The position numbers and the translations under genes were made by a program. Positions 21,532 through 31,573 of a stretch of DNA of 31,864 nucleotides are shown here, piece by piece. Each line of letters begins with the position of its first letter. The stretch's first letter is position 1. Below the pieces are notes generated by a model, which saw nothing but the letters and a program-made list of their open reading frames with translations, made no database searches and had not been told where the DNA came from. Source of the stretch: Schoenoplectus triqueter (Eukaryota; Streptophyta; Magnoliopsida; Poales; Cyperaceae); contig CAXKVV010001218.1 in NCBI GenBank assembly GCA_964058805.1, forward strand, positions 1 through 31,864. The letters run 5' to 3'.

Positions 21532-21772
21532 GGGAACTCAATCATTTTCGTTTTTTGTGTGTACAAACTAAGTCCTAGAAACAGGGGAATTCAATCATTT
21601 TAGTTTTGTCGATACACATTAAGTCATGGACACATTTTTTTTGTTGGAGGAACTCATTTGCGTTTTTTTTCTGTACAAATTAAGTCCTAGACACATTTTC
21701 AGTTGGGCGGAACTCAATCATTTTCGTTTTTTCTGTACAAATTAAGTCATAGACACACATTTTAGTTTTAGT
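21532..21772. repeat. Four-copy tandem repeat next to the CBL core promoter
   Basis: Four imperfect ~60-bp units start near 21532, 21585, 21646 and 21705. Each has the order GG(A/C)..AACTCA(ATCA), TTTTCGTTTT, (C/G)TGTACAAA(T/C)TAAGTC and (C/A)TAGACACA. The last copy ends about 50 bp upstream of the TATA-like box, so expansion or loss of units would shift upstream promoter elements. Confidence 0.8.
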
Positions 21773-21821
21773 GAGTGGTTCTTAAATTAGCTTCTTTGAT
21801 TGAGCCCTTTCTGTCCATCAC

Positions 21822-21828
21822 TATAAAA
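21822..21828 (+). promoter_or_regulatory. TATA-like box of the CBL gene
   Basis: TATAAAA followed about 30-45 bases later by a pyrimidine-rich stretch (21866-21955) of the kind found around plant transcription starts. The start site is inferred near 21850-21860. Confidence 0.5.
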
Positions 21829-21854
21829 TTGGAAAGAGAGACGAAAAAAGAAAG

Positions 21855-22068
21855 GCACTTGGCTGCTCTCCTGTCACCTTCCTCTCTCCCTCTTGCTCGC
21901 CTCTGTTTCTCGCGCTGTCTCTCCCGCTCTGTCTCTCTCTCTCTCTCGTTAGCTTCCCTGTTTTCACTAATTGTGTTTCCAAGCGGAAAGAAAGGAGAAG
22001 AAAGGGGAGATAAGGAAAGAAACAGTGCAGGTCAGGAGATTGCAGTGCTCGGAAAGCTGCAAAATTTG
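21855..22068 (+). other. 5' leader exon of the CBL gene
   Basis: Approximate start, inferred from the TATA-like box. The exon contains a CT-rich tract (21930-21950 is a CT microsatellite), then a purine-rich part. It ends at a GT donor (TTTG|GTATGT) at 22069. It contains no ATG, so the first AUG in the spliced message would be the one at 23465. The leader intron (22069-23460) is about 1.4 kb and ends in TATCCAG. An AG two bases later (23462) is an alternative acceptor. Leader introns are known in related CBL genes. Confidence 0.55.
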
Positions 22069-23464
22069 GTATGTTCTCTCCAAACTGCTGTTACACCCTG
22101 AAATCCATCAGAAATTTGTTGCGTTTCAGTGTTTCTTTCTCTTCTTAATAGATTCTCTCTCTTTTCTATAACAAGCTTCATATTTTTCTTATTATATACG
22201 AAAAATTTACTTTGCAATTTGCAGTATAATCTGATTATCGTGCAATTGCAGTATAATCTGATTATGTCATTTCCTTTTTTGTTTTCTAAAAATTGATTAA
22301 TGGGGCCAGCTCTAAAATGTGCTTTATTATTGGTAATTAATTTCGATTAAACTAGGTGAAGGTTACATCAATTTCCGTAATTTTCAAATTAAGAGAATGG
22401 GAAGTTATTTTTTGTTTGCTTTGCCTACAATTTTGTTGCATCGCTGATTATTATATCTGTGTTTTATACAACCAAGTTATCTCATTTTGTCGTTGAAATT
22501 AATTTATTGCTGAAGTCAGATAAGTTAGCCTAGAGCCAACAACTCACTCTTGCTACATGTGGGTCAACTTTTCATGTACTATTTTATGAGAAGCGATCTC
22601 AATCATAGATATTTTATTTGCATACATGATGCTGACCTAGGTTTTAGTCTGAATTAAATAATGATACCCGAGGTTTGTTTTGTTGATTTAATCTTGGGAG
22701 TTTTGCCTACTACTATAGAAAATAGTAATAACAACAAAGAAAGATATTTTTTCTAGTAATAGAATTGAGACCACTTGATTTAACAAAAAAAAAGTGCAAG
22801 GCCAAAAACTCTGGTCCCATAAGTTTGTTTCTATATACCGCCAATCAGGATTGTAAATCTTTATATACATAAAATCGATATCAGAACACTAGAATTCATT
22901 AATTTTGTCGTCTTTCTTCAAATTTATCTTATAACGTTTGTGCTATATATTTTTCGTCAAATCCACCTTTAAAGTTTGATTCATCCAGATAAAAAGTTGG
23001 GGTTCTGTTAGTCTCCTCTTATGATAGCTTCATATTAGGTGAAGACAACATATACATAGTGATAGTCGCATTACTGACACTATTCCTACTTTTTCAACGA
23101 TCTTTCTTTTCCTTTCCTTTTAATTTCTTTTTCTTTTATTTTGTAAATTGCAAATAACAAAACATAACACAAACTTCGTCTGATTAGAAATTTGAGTTGG
23201 AGAGTTCCAAGTTAAAAGAGCACAAAGAGGAACAGAAATAAAAACGAGAAACCTCTCATTTGAGCAAAAAATCAGATAATGTAGTGTGCTTTTACTGATT
23301 TCTAGTGACAACCTGGCACCTCTTTATTTTTTTTTGAAACATATAATCGGCCAGTTTGTAGAATTTCTTCTAAAAGCAATATAATATGTCCTTTTTGTTG
23401 AGTTCTGTGTATGCTAATTTTATTCTTTAATTTCTTTTGTTTTCTTGGTCAAATATCCAGAGTG

Positions 23465-25176
23465 ATGGGCTGCATTTCTTCAAAACAAATCAAACGGACA
23501 CCTGGTTATGAAGATCCTGTTTTGCTTGCTTCAGAAACATCCTGTTAGTCTCACTCAGATACTCACACTCATACACTACTCTCTCTCTCTCTCTTTCTCT
23601 CTCTCTCACTCACTCACACACACACACACACATACATAATTAAATTTTAACTGCGCCTCAGGGTATAATGCTTAATGGCAAAACAAATTGAAATAGTAAC
23701 TCATGGAGTCTTAATGTGTCCAGGAATGAGGATCAGTGTAATCTGGGCCTTACCAGTTATCAACTATGACAGATCTTTTATTGAAACAGAATTTTGTTTT
23801 TTTGTCTCAATTTAATTAATACTGTGTTTGCTTGACATCTTGTTTAAAGCAGTTACTGTGAGTGAGGTTGAGGCGTTGTATGAGTTGTTCAAAAAATTGA
23901 GCTTTTCAATAATCAAAGATGGCCTTATTCACAAGGTAAATGATCTCTGGATTAATCCCTTAACACCATCTTCTGAAATTCCTTTATGATTATGGTTCAT
24001 TTTTTGACTTTTGGCAGGAAGAGTTCCAACTTGCTCTGTTCCGAAACTGTAATAAGAAAAATCTCTTTGCTGATAGGGTACTTTCTCGCCCTCCATGCCT
24101 TCCTCATTGTCAGACATATTTGTTATTCTTTATATTTACTTTTTATCTTTCTAAAAATCAGAAATGTCTAATGCCCTTTGCATGTGCAGATATTTGACTT
24201 GTTTGATGTAAAGAGAAATGGAGTGATTGAATTTGGAGAATTTGTTAGGTCGCTTAGTGTATTTCACCCTCGTACCCCTGAATCGGAGAAAACAACATGT
24301 ATGCGCGTTACCAGATTTCGTTCTTTATTCCCCAATCCATTTAGTATAATTATATATCCTGTAACTCAAATTTTAATTAATTACAGTTGCATTTCGGCTT
24401 TATGATTTGAGGCACACTGGCAGCATCGAAAGAATCGAGGTAACTTGAAACATATTTTTTCGAGGTTTCAGAAAGATAATTGCAAGTGTTGTTGTCAATT
24501 TACTTTTATTAAGATTCTTTTTCTTTGAAATGTTAGTTGATGGAGATGGTGCTAGCTCTATTACGTGAATCAGATTTGCACTTATCAGATGAGATTGTGG
24601 AGGCAATTGTGGATAATGTAAGGACAGGATATCATATATATTGGCTTTCAATGATTATCTTAATTGACATTGCAAGAGAAGTATTTTACTAAATTTATTT
24701 AAAAGAAGTTGATCTATGTTTCTGTGCAGACATTCAAACAGGCTGATTCAAATGGAGATGGAAAGATAGACGAGGAGGAATGGAAGGCATTTGTCAAAAG
24801 AAATCCTGCTATATTGAAAAACATGACTCTTCCTTACCTAGTGTAAGCTCAATTTTACAATTCACACCCACAAATATTAAAAATTAATTATAACCTCCAG
24901 CCTTACTATGCCAGTGTTTCTAGTCATTACGGCTTGTGGGCCAAAGCATGTATTCGTAAAGAATAGAAGGAAAATTGAGACTAATTTTTGCTATGTCAAG
25001 CTGTCATATAGCAAAGAATGAGCACTAGCTACTTGTCTATGACTATTATCTTTTGTTTTAATTTTGTTATTAACTGTTCCTCATCCTTGTTTTATTAAAA
25101 ATACAGGGACATAACCTTGTCGTTTCCTAGCTTTGTTGTACATTCTGAAACAAGCGACGGCGATATTACGAACTAA
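23465..25176 (+). CDS. CBL: Calcineurin B-like calcium sensor (CBL), 8 coding exons, 215 aa
   Basis: Exons: 23465-23543, 23853-23935, 24018-24077, 24190-24298, 24387-24439, 24537-24617, 24730-24842 and 25107-25176. All junctions are GT..AG and the join is 648 nt in frame. The protein starts MGCISSK: Gly2 and Cys3 fit the N-myristoylation and S-palmitoylation that anchor CBL1/CBL9-type proteins at the plasma membrane. EF1 (about 43-56) is the 14-residue non-standard loop typical of CBLs. EF2 is D80-E91 and EF3 D117-E128. EF4 (D161-E172, [12 protein letters not shown]) is fully canonical. FPSF with Ser201 near the C-terminus is the site phosphorylated by partner CIPKs in this family. Length matches Arabidopsis CBL1 (213 aa). 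In the family, CBLs bind the NAF motif of CIPK kinases and recruit them to membranes to control ion transporters. Membership of the lipid-anchored CBL1/5/8/9-like group is firm; the exact orthologue is not decided, and the LYDLRHTG and ALLRES segments look more CBL5/8-like. Confidence 0.95.
23577..23634. repeat. Compound CT/CA microsatellite in first coding intron
   Basis: Runs of (CT)n, (CACT)n and (CA)n lie about 35 bp downstream of the first coding exon's donor. Likely length-polymorphic. Confidence 0.9.
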
Positions 25177-25550
25177 TTCTTGCAAATTGGGCCATTAAGA
25201 ACTGTTACGTTCATTTCCTATCCAAGATTTTGAATGATCGCCGATTTATGTGAGACAAAGCGAGCAACAAAGCCAATAGAATTTAATGGAAGAAAACCAA
25301 AGAGGAGATGCCATGGACGAAAAGCTTTCTCGTCAAGTAAAAATTAGATGCATTGAACTGCGTCTTATTACTGGGAAAATTTAAAATCAATCGATAATGG
25401 TTTCATCACTTGTATATATATATATATGAAGTTTGTTTATTTGTTAGATATCTTGTCATTTCTGTTGAATGTTACTATTTCGTAATTGTCACGTCCCATG
25501 TGCAGCTGTGTACTAATTAATTTTGAAATAAAAGAAAAAATGTATAATTA
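25177..25550 (+). other. CBL 3' untranslated region
   Basis: Follows the TAA at 25174-25176. An (AT)n run lies at 25413-25427, and TTTGTTTATTTGTTAG is a plausible far-upstream element. The end is approximate and set by the poly(A) signal at 25527. Confidence 0.5.
25527..25532 (+). terminator. AATAAA polyadenylation signal of CBL
   Basis: Canonical AATAAA about 350 bases after the stop codon, followed by A-rich then T-rich sequence. It is the best candidate for the main 3' end. Confidence 0.55.
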
Positions 25551-27700
25551 GTTTTGGGACCTTAATTAAGCCAGATTTTGTTTATTTTATGTTATTTTTA
25601 TTTATTTGCCTGGGCTCTGTGTAGAACATCTACTTTCCTACCTAGGCCTATAATACAATATCATAGTCTGAAAAGAAAGCCCAGAGCATGCACCTAATAT
25701 ATAAGGCCATTCTTCCTTGGAATTTATAGATGCTGAAATCAAGAGAAATAAAGATAAAATTTATAGATGCTAACACAGCTAGGAATTTTATAGAATTTGA
25801 GAAATTTACAAAAAAAAAATCACATTTCACTTAGATATGACGCAAAAAAAATTCGAAATTTCTCATTGTTTATTTACAACATTATGTTCATTAATTTTTT
25901 TTGCTACCTTGAAAAATGATGATTTTTTTTTTGTTTGTTACTAGACTAAAAGTCTGATTCCCCTCAAACACATGCATTCAACATACAAACCCACTCCACC
26001 ACACGCATACAAACAAAACAACGAAAAGAAAAGTTTAAAAGCTAAAAGAAGAAAGCTCTCCACAAGAAATTAATTAATTATCCGACCTATGGTAGTAGTA
26101 GCAAATATTTTTTTATGGTTAGGACGTTACGTGGTACCTATATTAAAATGATCTTTTTTTTTGAAGCTCATTGCAACTTTAACTTGAAAAGTAACATTCT
26201 TTTAGAGAAATTGAAAAAAAGTTTCTAGACCTATATTGATATTTGAATCTAAATCTTTTAGGTACTTAGTACATGCCTATATGGAGCATGTACAAAAATA
26301 TGAATGCAAGCATAGTTATGATATGATCCAAATATGATTCTTCAATCCGATAACACCTAAATAATGAATTGACAATTGACAAACATATTTTACACATGAG
26401 TAGGTACATGTAAATATATATACGGATACATGTTTATATCTAATTATCTACACATGTCAGTAAGTGGCGTGTTCATGTGCAAGATATATTAAACATACAT
26501 GTTCACCCTCTAACTAATTGTGACACAATTAAATATGCACATCAAACATAAACACATACGTGCAACGTGTAATACGTACAAAGACACGTCTAACTCTTCA
26601 TGAATTATCTAATTATTTTTGTATTTTATCATATTTTTTATTGTTCCGAGCTTTTTATAAAAAAAATTTAATTATTTTCGAATTTATATGTGGTACATAA
26701 ATGTCGACACGTGACAAACCATCGTGCATAACATGCTAAACCCATGACGTATTTTAAACATGTGTGTTTGAATTTTTAAAATTTTAACACGTTAAAACAC
26801 ACGTCTAAATACGTAAACACATATTGACGTACAAAATATATTTTATATTAAACACATCATATACTAACATATAATACAAGCGACATACACATTTATCAAT
26901 TCACTACACCTAAACAAGTCTTGATTGCAAAACATGTGATCGCGAAAGCCATGGAGGAGACGATTGAGACCGAAACAGTAGTAAAAAAAAACACTAATTC
27001 ATTGCATTTTGACGTAACTTGACGCAACAAATTTTCACTGTATGATAGTCGAAAGCTGAAATAGTAACCCATATGCACTGAAGAGTAGAGTATTGAGAAA
27101 CCTAAAATTAGTAGGACGTTGTTGCATATAGTTTTCTTTCGGCCTAGGCCCTAGTGTGGTGACTGGTGAGCTTTGATTGATGTACAACTCTAGGCCCGGC
27201 CCGGGAAAAGCCGCCAAAGTGAAAACCTAAAAAGTAGTGTGATGATCAAGCATAATATGACCCGGATTTTTTAATACTTACAATAACACTAATACCTAAT
27301 TAATTATGCAGTAAAATAAAAAGTCAATTCTAGGAAGAAAAGGTGGCAAGTATGTTCTCGAACTTTACTGTACAAATCATTGTCAATCAACTGTATATCT
27401 TTTGGGGCGTGCTAAATATACTTTTATAAAAAAAAATTACAAAAAATCTCCCACTTTCTTAAAAGATGTATGAACATATGTACAGAATATATAAATATTT
27501 TTTGATAGTAATATGAACATTTATATTATAAAAATAAATACTCAAAATTGACGGAAATTATTATTGAAGATGATGACCACCTACATGATCACTCTAATCA
27601 CTAATTAAGTACGTACAAATTAATCAAATAATATTTTGAAATCAAGTATACACTAATTAACACAAACAATAGTTATGAACGTTTCATTTTCAGTATAAAT
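25551..27700. other. Intergenic DNA, no gene supported
   Basis: AT-rich overall. Bases 26380-26890 are notable for many ACATG/ACGT words (for example TCGACACGTGAC near 26703 and ACGTGCAACGTGTAATACGT near 26559), probably an old repeat. An isolated GC-rich spot at 27139-27220 includes TAGGCCCGGCCCGGG. No convincing coding frame on either strand. Confidence 0.4.
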
Positions 27701-28316
27701 ATCCATGATAATGAGTATGAATACTCATGATAACAAATATGAACAATTCGAGCAGACTAAAATTCATTATTAATAATGAGTGCCCTACGCTCTACGACCA
27801 TGTTTAGTTGAGGAGAAAGTGTACTTATTCCTCATTTAATGAGCCAAACATGCATAATTTAAGGAGTCATAAGTAGGCATAAAGAAAAATTATGACTCAT
27901 AACTTAAAGAGCCTCCCAAAATGATATAAGTTATTCCTCATAGCCATGGGACCATAATTTATACTATTATAATTATTATTTTACCATTATTTTTTTCAAT
28001 TTTTTTCAATTTTTTTTAATTATAGATATTTGATTATTATTATAATATTATAGTTATTATTAATTATTATATTACTAGAAATTTAATCATAAAATATATA
28101 ATTATTATTATTATGAACTATTGTTATTATTATTAATCTAAATAGTTAATGATAATTGGTTAATTATTATAATTAAATGTTTATTGATTATAATTGTTAT
28201 ATTTAATTATTATTATTATTATTATTACAATTTTCATCATGATTTTGGTTATTAATAATATTATGATTAATATTTATCATTTTTCTTTTAATATGATTAT
28301 CCATATTAGAAATAAA

Positions 28317-28587
28317 TATATACTATTATATCAAAAGAATTGGACGGGTCAATTTTTTGTCATTTCCTTCAAATTTTTTATATCCCAAAATACCATTCAT
28401 CTAATGATTTACATTATTTTGACTAATCAGACGAATACAATAGCGTCCATTATTTTATATTCTTCTCAATTTCTTTGCCATATAGAAGGAAGGGAATTAA
28501 AGATTGAGAGAAGTCATGCGAGATTATATCTGATATAGTATATGTAATTGATTTTGTAATTGATATTTTCCATATTAGAATGATGTA
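28317..28587. mobile_element. 3'-truncated Helitron copy
   Basis: Homologous to the first ~275 bp of the Helitron at 29182, starting after the same AGAAATAAA flank. The last ~70 bp, including the CTAG end, are missing where the duplication junction begins. So the Helitron was already present when the segment was duplicated. Confidence 0.65.
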
Positions 28588-28593
28588 ATTGAT

Positions 28594-28629
28594 TTTGTTA
28601 TCATGAGTATGAATACTCATGATAACAAA
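28594..28629. repeat. 36-bp perfect palindrome at duplication junction
   Basis: Two 17-bp arms, TTTGTTATCATGAGTAT and its exact reverse complement, separated by GA. At the matching place in copy 1 (near 27710) only about 8 bp of each arm is palindromic, so the extended palindrome is specific to the junction. Confidence 0.9.
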
Positions 28630-29181
28630 TATAAACAATTCGAGCAGACAAAAATTCATTATTAATAATGAGTGCCCTACGCCCTACGACCATGTTTAGT
28701 TGAGGAGAAAGTGTGCTTATTCCTCATTTAATGAGCCAAACATGCATAATTTAAGGAGTCATAAGTAGGCATAAAGAAAAATTATGACTCATAACTTAAA
28801 GAGCCTCCCAAAATGATATAAGTTATTCCTCATAGCCATGGGACCCATAATTTATACTATTATAATTATTATTTTACCATTATTTTTTTCATTATTATTA
28901 TTTTAATTATAGATATTTGATTATTATTATTAATTATTATATTACTAGTAATTTAATCATAAAATATATAATAATTATTATTAACTATTGTTATTATTAT
29001 TAATCTAAATAGTTAATGATAATTGGTTAATTATTATAATTAAATGTTTATTGATTATTATTGTTACATTTAATTATTATTATTATTATTACAATTTTCA
29101 TCATGATTTTGGTTATTAATAATATTATGATTAATATTTTATCATTTTTCTTTTAATATGATTATCCATATTAGAAATAAA

Positions 29182-29528
29182 TTTATACTATTATATAAAG
29201 CAACTAAGAATTGGACATGTCAATTTTTTGTCATTTCCTTCAAATTTTTATATCCCAAAATACCCCTCATCTAATGATTTACATTAATTTTGACTAATCA
29301 GACGAATATGATAGCGTCCATTATTTTATATTCTTCTCAATTTCTTTGCCATATAGAAGGAAGGAAATTAAAGATTGAGAGAAGTCATGTGATATTATAT
29401 CTGATATAGCATATGTAATTGATTTTGTAATTGATCTTTTCCATATTAGAATGATGTACATATTATTATGTGATATTTTTCTATATTTAAATAAAAAAAT
29501 TCGCTGCAACGCGCGGGTACACATCTAG
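29182..29528 (+). mobile_element. Small non-autonomous Helitron (347 bp)
   Basis: The 3' end reads GCAACGCGCGGGTACACATCTAG followed by T in the plus strand: a CTAG terminus with an upstream GC-rich stretch, the hallmark of Helitrons. The 5' end TTTATACTATTATATAAAGC resembles the usual TCTATACTATTAT start with the second base changed. No target duplication, as expected. The diverged neighbouring unit has AGAAATAAA joined directly to TTATTATTAATATTAA at 29847/29848. Those are exactly the two flanks of this element, so the insertion was between A and T. It has no Rep/helicase gene. Confidence 0.8.
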
Positions 29529-30275
29529 TTATTATTAATATTAATTATATTTTACTACAATTATGATTATTTATATATTTATTATTATCAGTACTATTAT
29601 TAATTATTATATTACTAGTACTTTTAATTATCAAATATTTAATGATCATCATTAAATATTATCATTATCATTATTCTCAATAGTTAATGATAATTGGTTA
29701 ATTATTATAGTTAAATATTTATTGATTATTATTTTTATATTAATTTTTATTATGATTTTTATTTGTTTCATCATGATTTTGATTGTTAATAATATTATAA
29801 TTAATTCTCATTTTACTTTTAATATAATTATTTATATTAGAAATAAATTATTATTAATATTAATAACTATTTTATTATAATTATGATTATAATTGTATTT
29901 ATAATTATTACATTATTATAATAATTATATGGCTACTATTTTTCATTGTAAATAATTAATGGTAATTTGGTAATTATAATTGTTTAGTTAATATAATTTA
30001 TACTATTAATTATTTTTCATGATGATGATGATGATAGTAATAATGATGTTGATGTATTATTTGTTTATTATTATTAAAGTTATTTTTATTGTTGTTGTAA
30101 TAAGAATATTTTATTAGTAATATTATTATTGTTATTTGTATATTTTAATATAATGATGTAAATATTATTTCTTCTTATTCCGCTATTTTCTTAACCAAAT
30201 ATGAATAATTTATGATGACATAACTCTATATAAAAAGTTATGTCTCCATAACTTTATGCTCTAATCAAATAAACG

Positions 30276-30679
30276 CTATGTATCCAACCTTTCATTTGAA
30301 AAATGTGAAAAATTGATATGAGTGTTGATACTTAAAATGGACAGTGTTCATACCTAATCAATAAGATATTCATACTAAGTTATTAGGGTGTTTATATATG
30401 ATCGTAGAATAAAAAACTTGTCAAAATAAAATAAAAAATATTGCTGATAATGAAAAGTTGAAAGAAAAAATAGTTAAGGGATGAGAATAGAAATATCACC
30501 GAAAATGAAAAGTTAGAAGAAAAAATAATTAGGGATAAATTTCAAAAACTTTCTATGATGAAAATATTTCCGCTATCTTTTTTGGTTTGCACGATAATTA
30601 ATACACCCAAAAAGAGATTAATTATAGATATTTTTTCCCTTGCTAATTAAAAAAAGCAAAAACAAACGCGGTGGTGACG
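30276..30679. other. Intergenic DNA, nothing recognised
   Basis: A short direct repeat of GAAAATGAAAAGTT(A/G)(A/G)AAGAAAAAATA occurs near 30450 and 30500. No gene. Confidence 0.35.
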
Positions 30680-30687
30680 GTTTTTCT

Positions 30688-31156
30688 TAGGGGTGTCAAT
30701 TATTGATCAGATCTTATTCGAATCTGATCCGACCCGACATGATCCGAAGATAAATGGATCAGCTATACGTTTAATTTTTTTTGTCCCGAATCGGATCGGG
30801 TCGGGTATACGTTTAATTTTTTTGTCCCGAATCGGGTCGGGTCGGGTTTGGGTCAACCCGACCTGACCCGATTAATTATGTTTTTTAAAGTAATTTTATG
30901 ATTTAGTACTAATTAAAGCTTAAATATATACTAATTAAGATTAATTATAAATTAATTAATATTTTATTTCTTAAAATTATATAAAAATAATTAATACTTA
31001 ATTAATTATTTTACACGGGTCGGTCTTGTCGACCCGTGACCCATCGGGTCGGGTATGGGTCAAGATTTTTTTATCCGAATTTAATCGGGTCGGGTTCGGG
31101 TCGGATAAAAATAATAATAAAATAATGTGACCCGACCCCACCCATTGATGCCCCTA
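30688..31156. mobile_element. Complete 469-bp hAT MITE
   Basis: Ends are TAGGGGTGTCAAT and its imperfect inverted counterpart TAGGGGCATCAAT. They are flanked by an exact 8-bp target duplication GTTTTTCT (30680-30687 and 31157-31164). Subterminal regions carry many GACCCGA / TCGGGTCGGGT motifs in both orientations, and the centre is AT-rich. No coding capacity. The exact target duplication and well-kept ends suggest a relatively young insertion. Confidence 0.85.
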
Positions 31157-31346
31157 GTTTTTCTAGATAATTAGTACATTTTTTGGATTTTATTCTTTTT
31201 GTTTTTTCTTAATTTTATCATATTACAAAACAGAAATAATTGTATTGAAACAGCTTAATGAGCAGAAATAATAATATGAGTTGGTCATGATTTAAATAAA
31301 TTAAGAAATACTTGTTGGTACTGCGAGCAATAGTCATTTATCTATT

Positions 31347-31437
31347 TTTACATAAAGAAGCACAGAAATGACGGAAGTCACTAACAAAAAAACCAATTTT
31401 GATACGTTTACACAAAAAGCGCAGAAATGACGGAAGT
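31347..31437. repeat. Direct repeat pair around GCAGAAATGACGGAAGT
   Basis: Two ~31-bp units with few differences (31347-31378 and 31407-31437), each TTTACA(T/C)AAA followed by G(C/A)(A/G)CAGAAATGACGGAAGT. A minus-strand open frame of 92 codons crosses them, but it shows no recognisable domain and the repeat is reflected in it, so it is not called a gene. Confidence 0.7.
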
Positions 31438-31573
31438 GCTATATGTAAGAGCTTTCTACCGTCTCCACTACAAATATAATATTTTTTCAATTTCATGGAC
31501 GAGGATTTCGTAATTAGAGAATCAAAGATAAAAAGGGAAAAATGAGGTGGTGATCTCTTTTTTATATCTGGGA

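Larger units (their letters stand above)
27703..29458. repeat. ~0.9 kb segmental tandem duplication
   Basis: Copy 1 is about 27703-28587 and copy 2 about 28594-29458. Both run in the same order: ACTCATGATAACAAATAT, CAATTCGAGCAGAC, GAGTGCCCTACG, CATGTTTAGTTGAGGAGAAA, ATGAGCCAAACATGCATAAT, GCCATGGGACC, a long ATT-rich tract, then a Helitron-derived part. The copies differ by scattered substitutions and small indels, so the event is moderately recent. A third, more diverged partial unit of the ATT-rich part occurs at about 29540-29880. Open frames of 69 and 114 codons inside are by-products. Confidence 0.85.
27797..30275. mobile_element. Large AT-array element, possibly PIF/Harbinger-like (candidate)
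   Basis: The left part CGACCATGTTTAGTTGAGGAG and the right part CTCTAATCAAATAAACGCTA (reverse complement TAGCGTTTATTTGATTAGAG) are weak inverted repeats. They surround a very AT-rich, ATT-repeat interior, like the better-defined element at 4867-6139. The inner flanks also mirror each other weakly (AAGTTATTCCTCATA versus ATAACTCTATATAAAAAG). If correct, the duplication and the Helitron lie inside it. No target duplication was confirmed. Confidence 0.3.

Noticed and set aside
21775..22101. 108-codon open frame over the CBL leader
   Set aside because: It has no ATG start, overlaps the TATA-like box and CT-rich leader, and runs through the leader donor; composition is low-complexity Ser/Leu/Arg.
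28194..28538. 114-codon open frame rich in Ile and Asn
   Set aside because: Lies in an ATT-repeat tract and truncated Helitron, and the duplicate copy does not preserve it; it is an artefact of AT-rich repeats.
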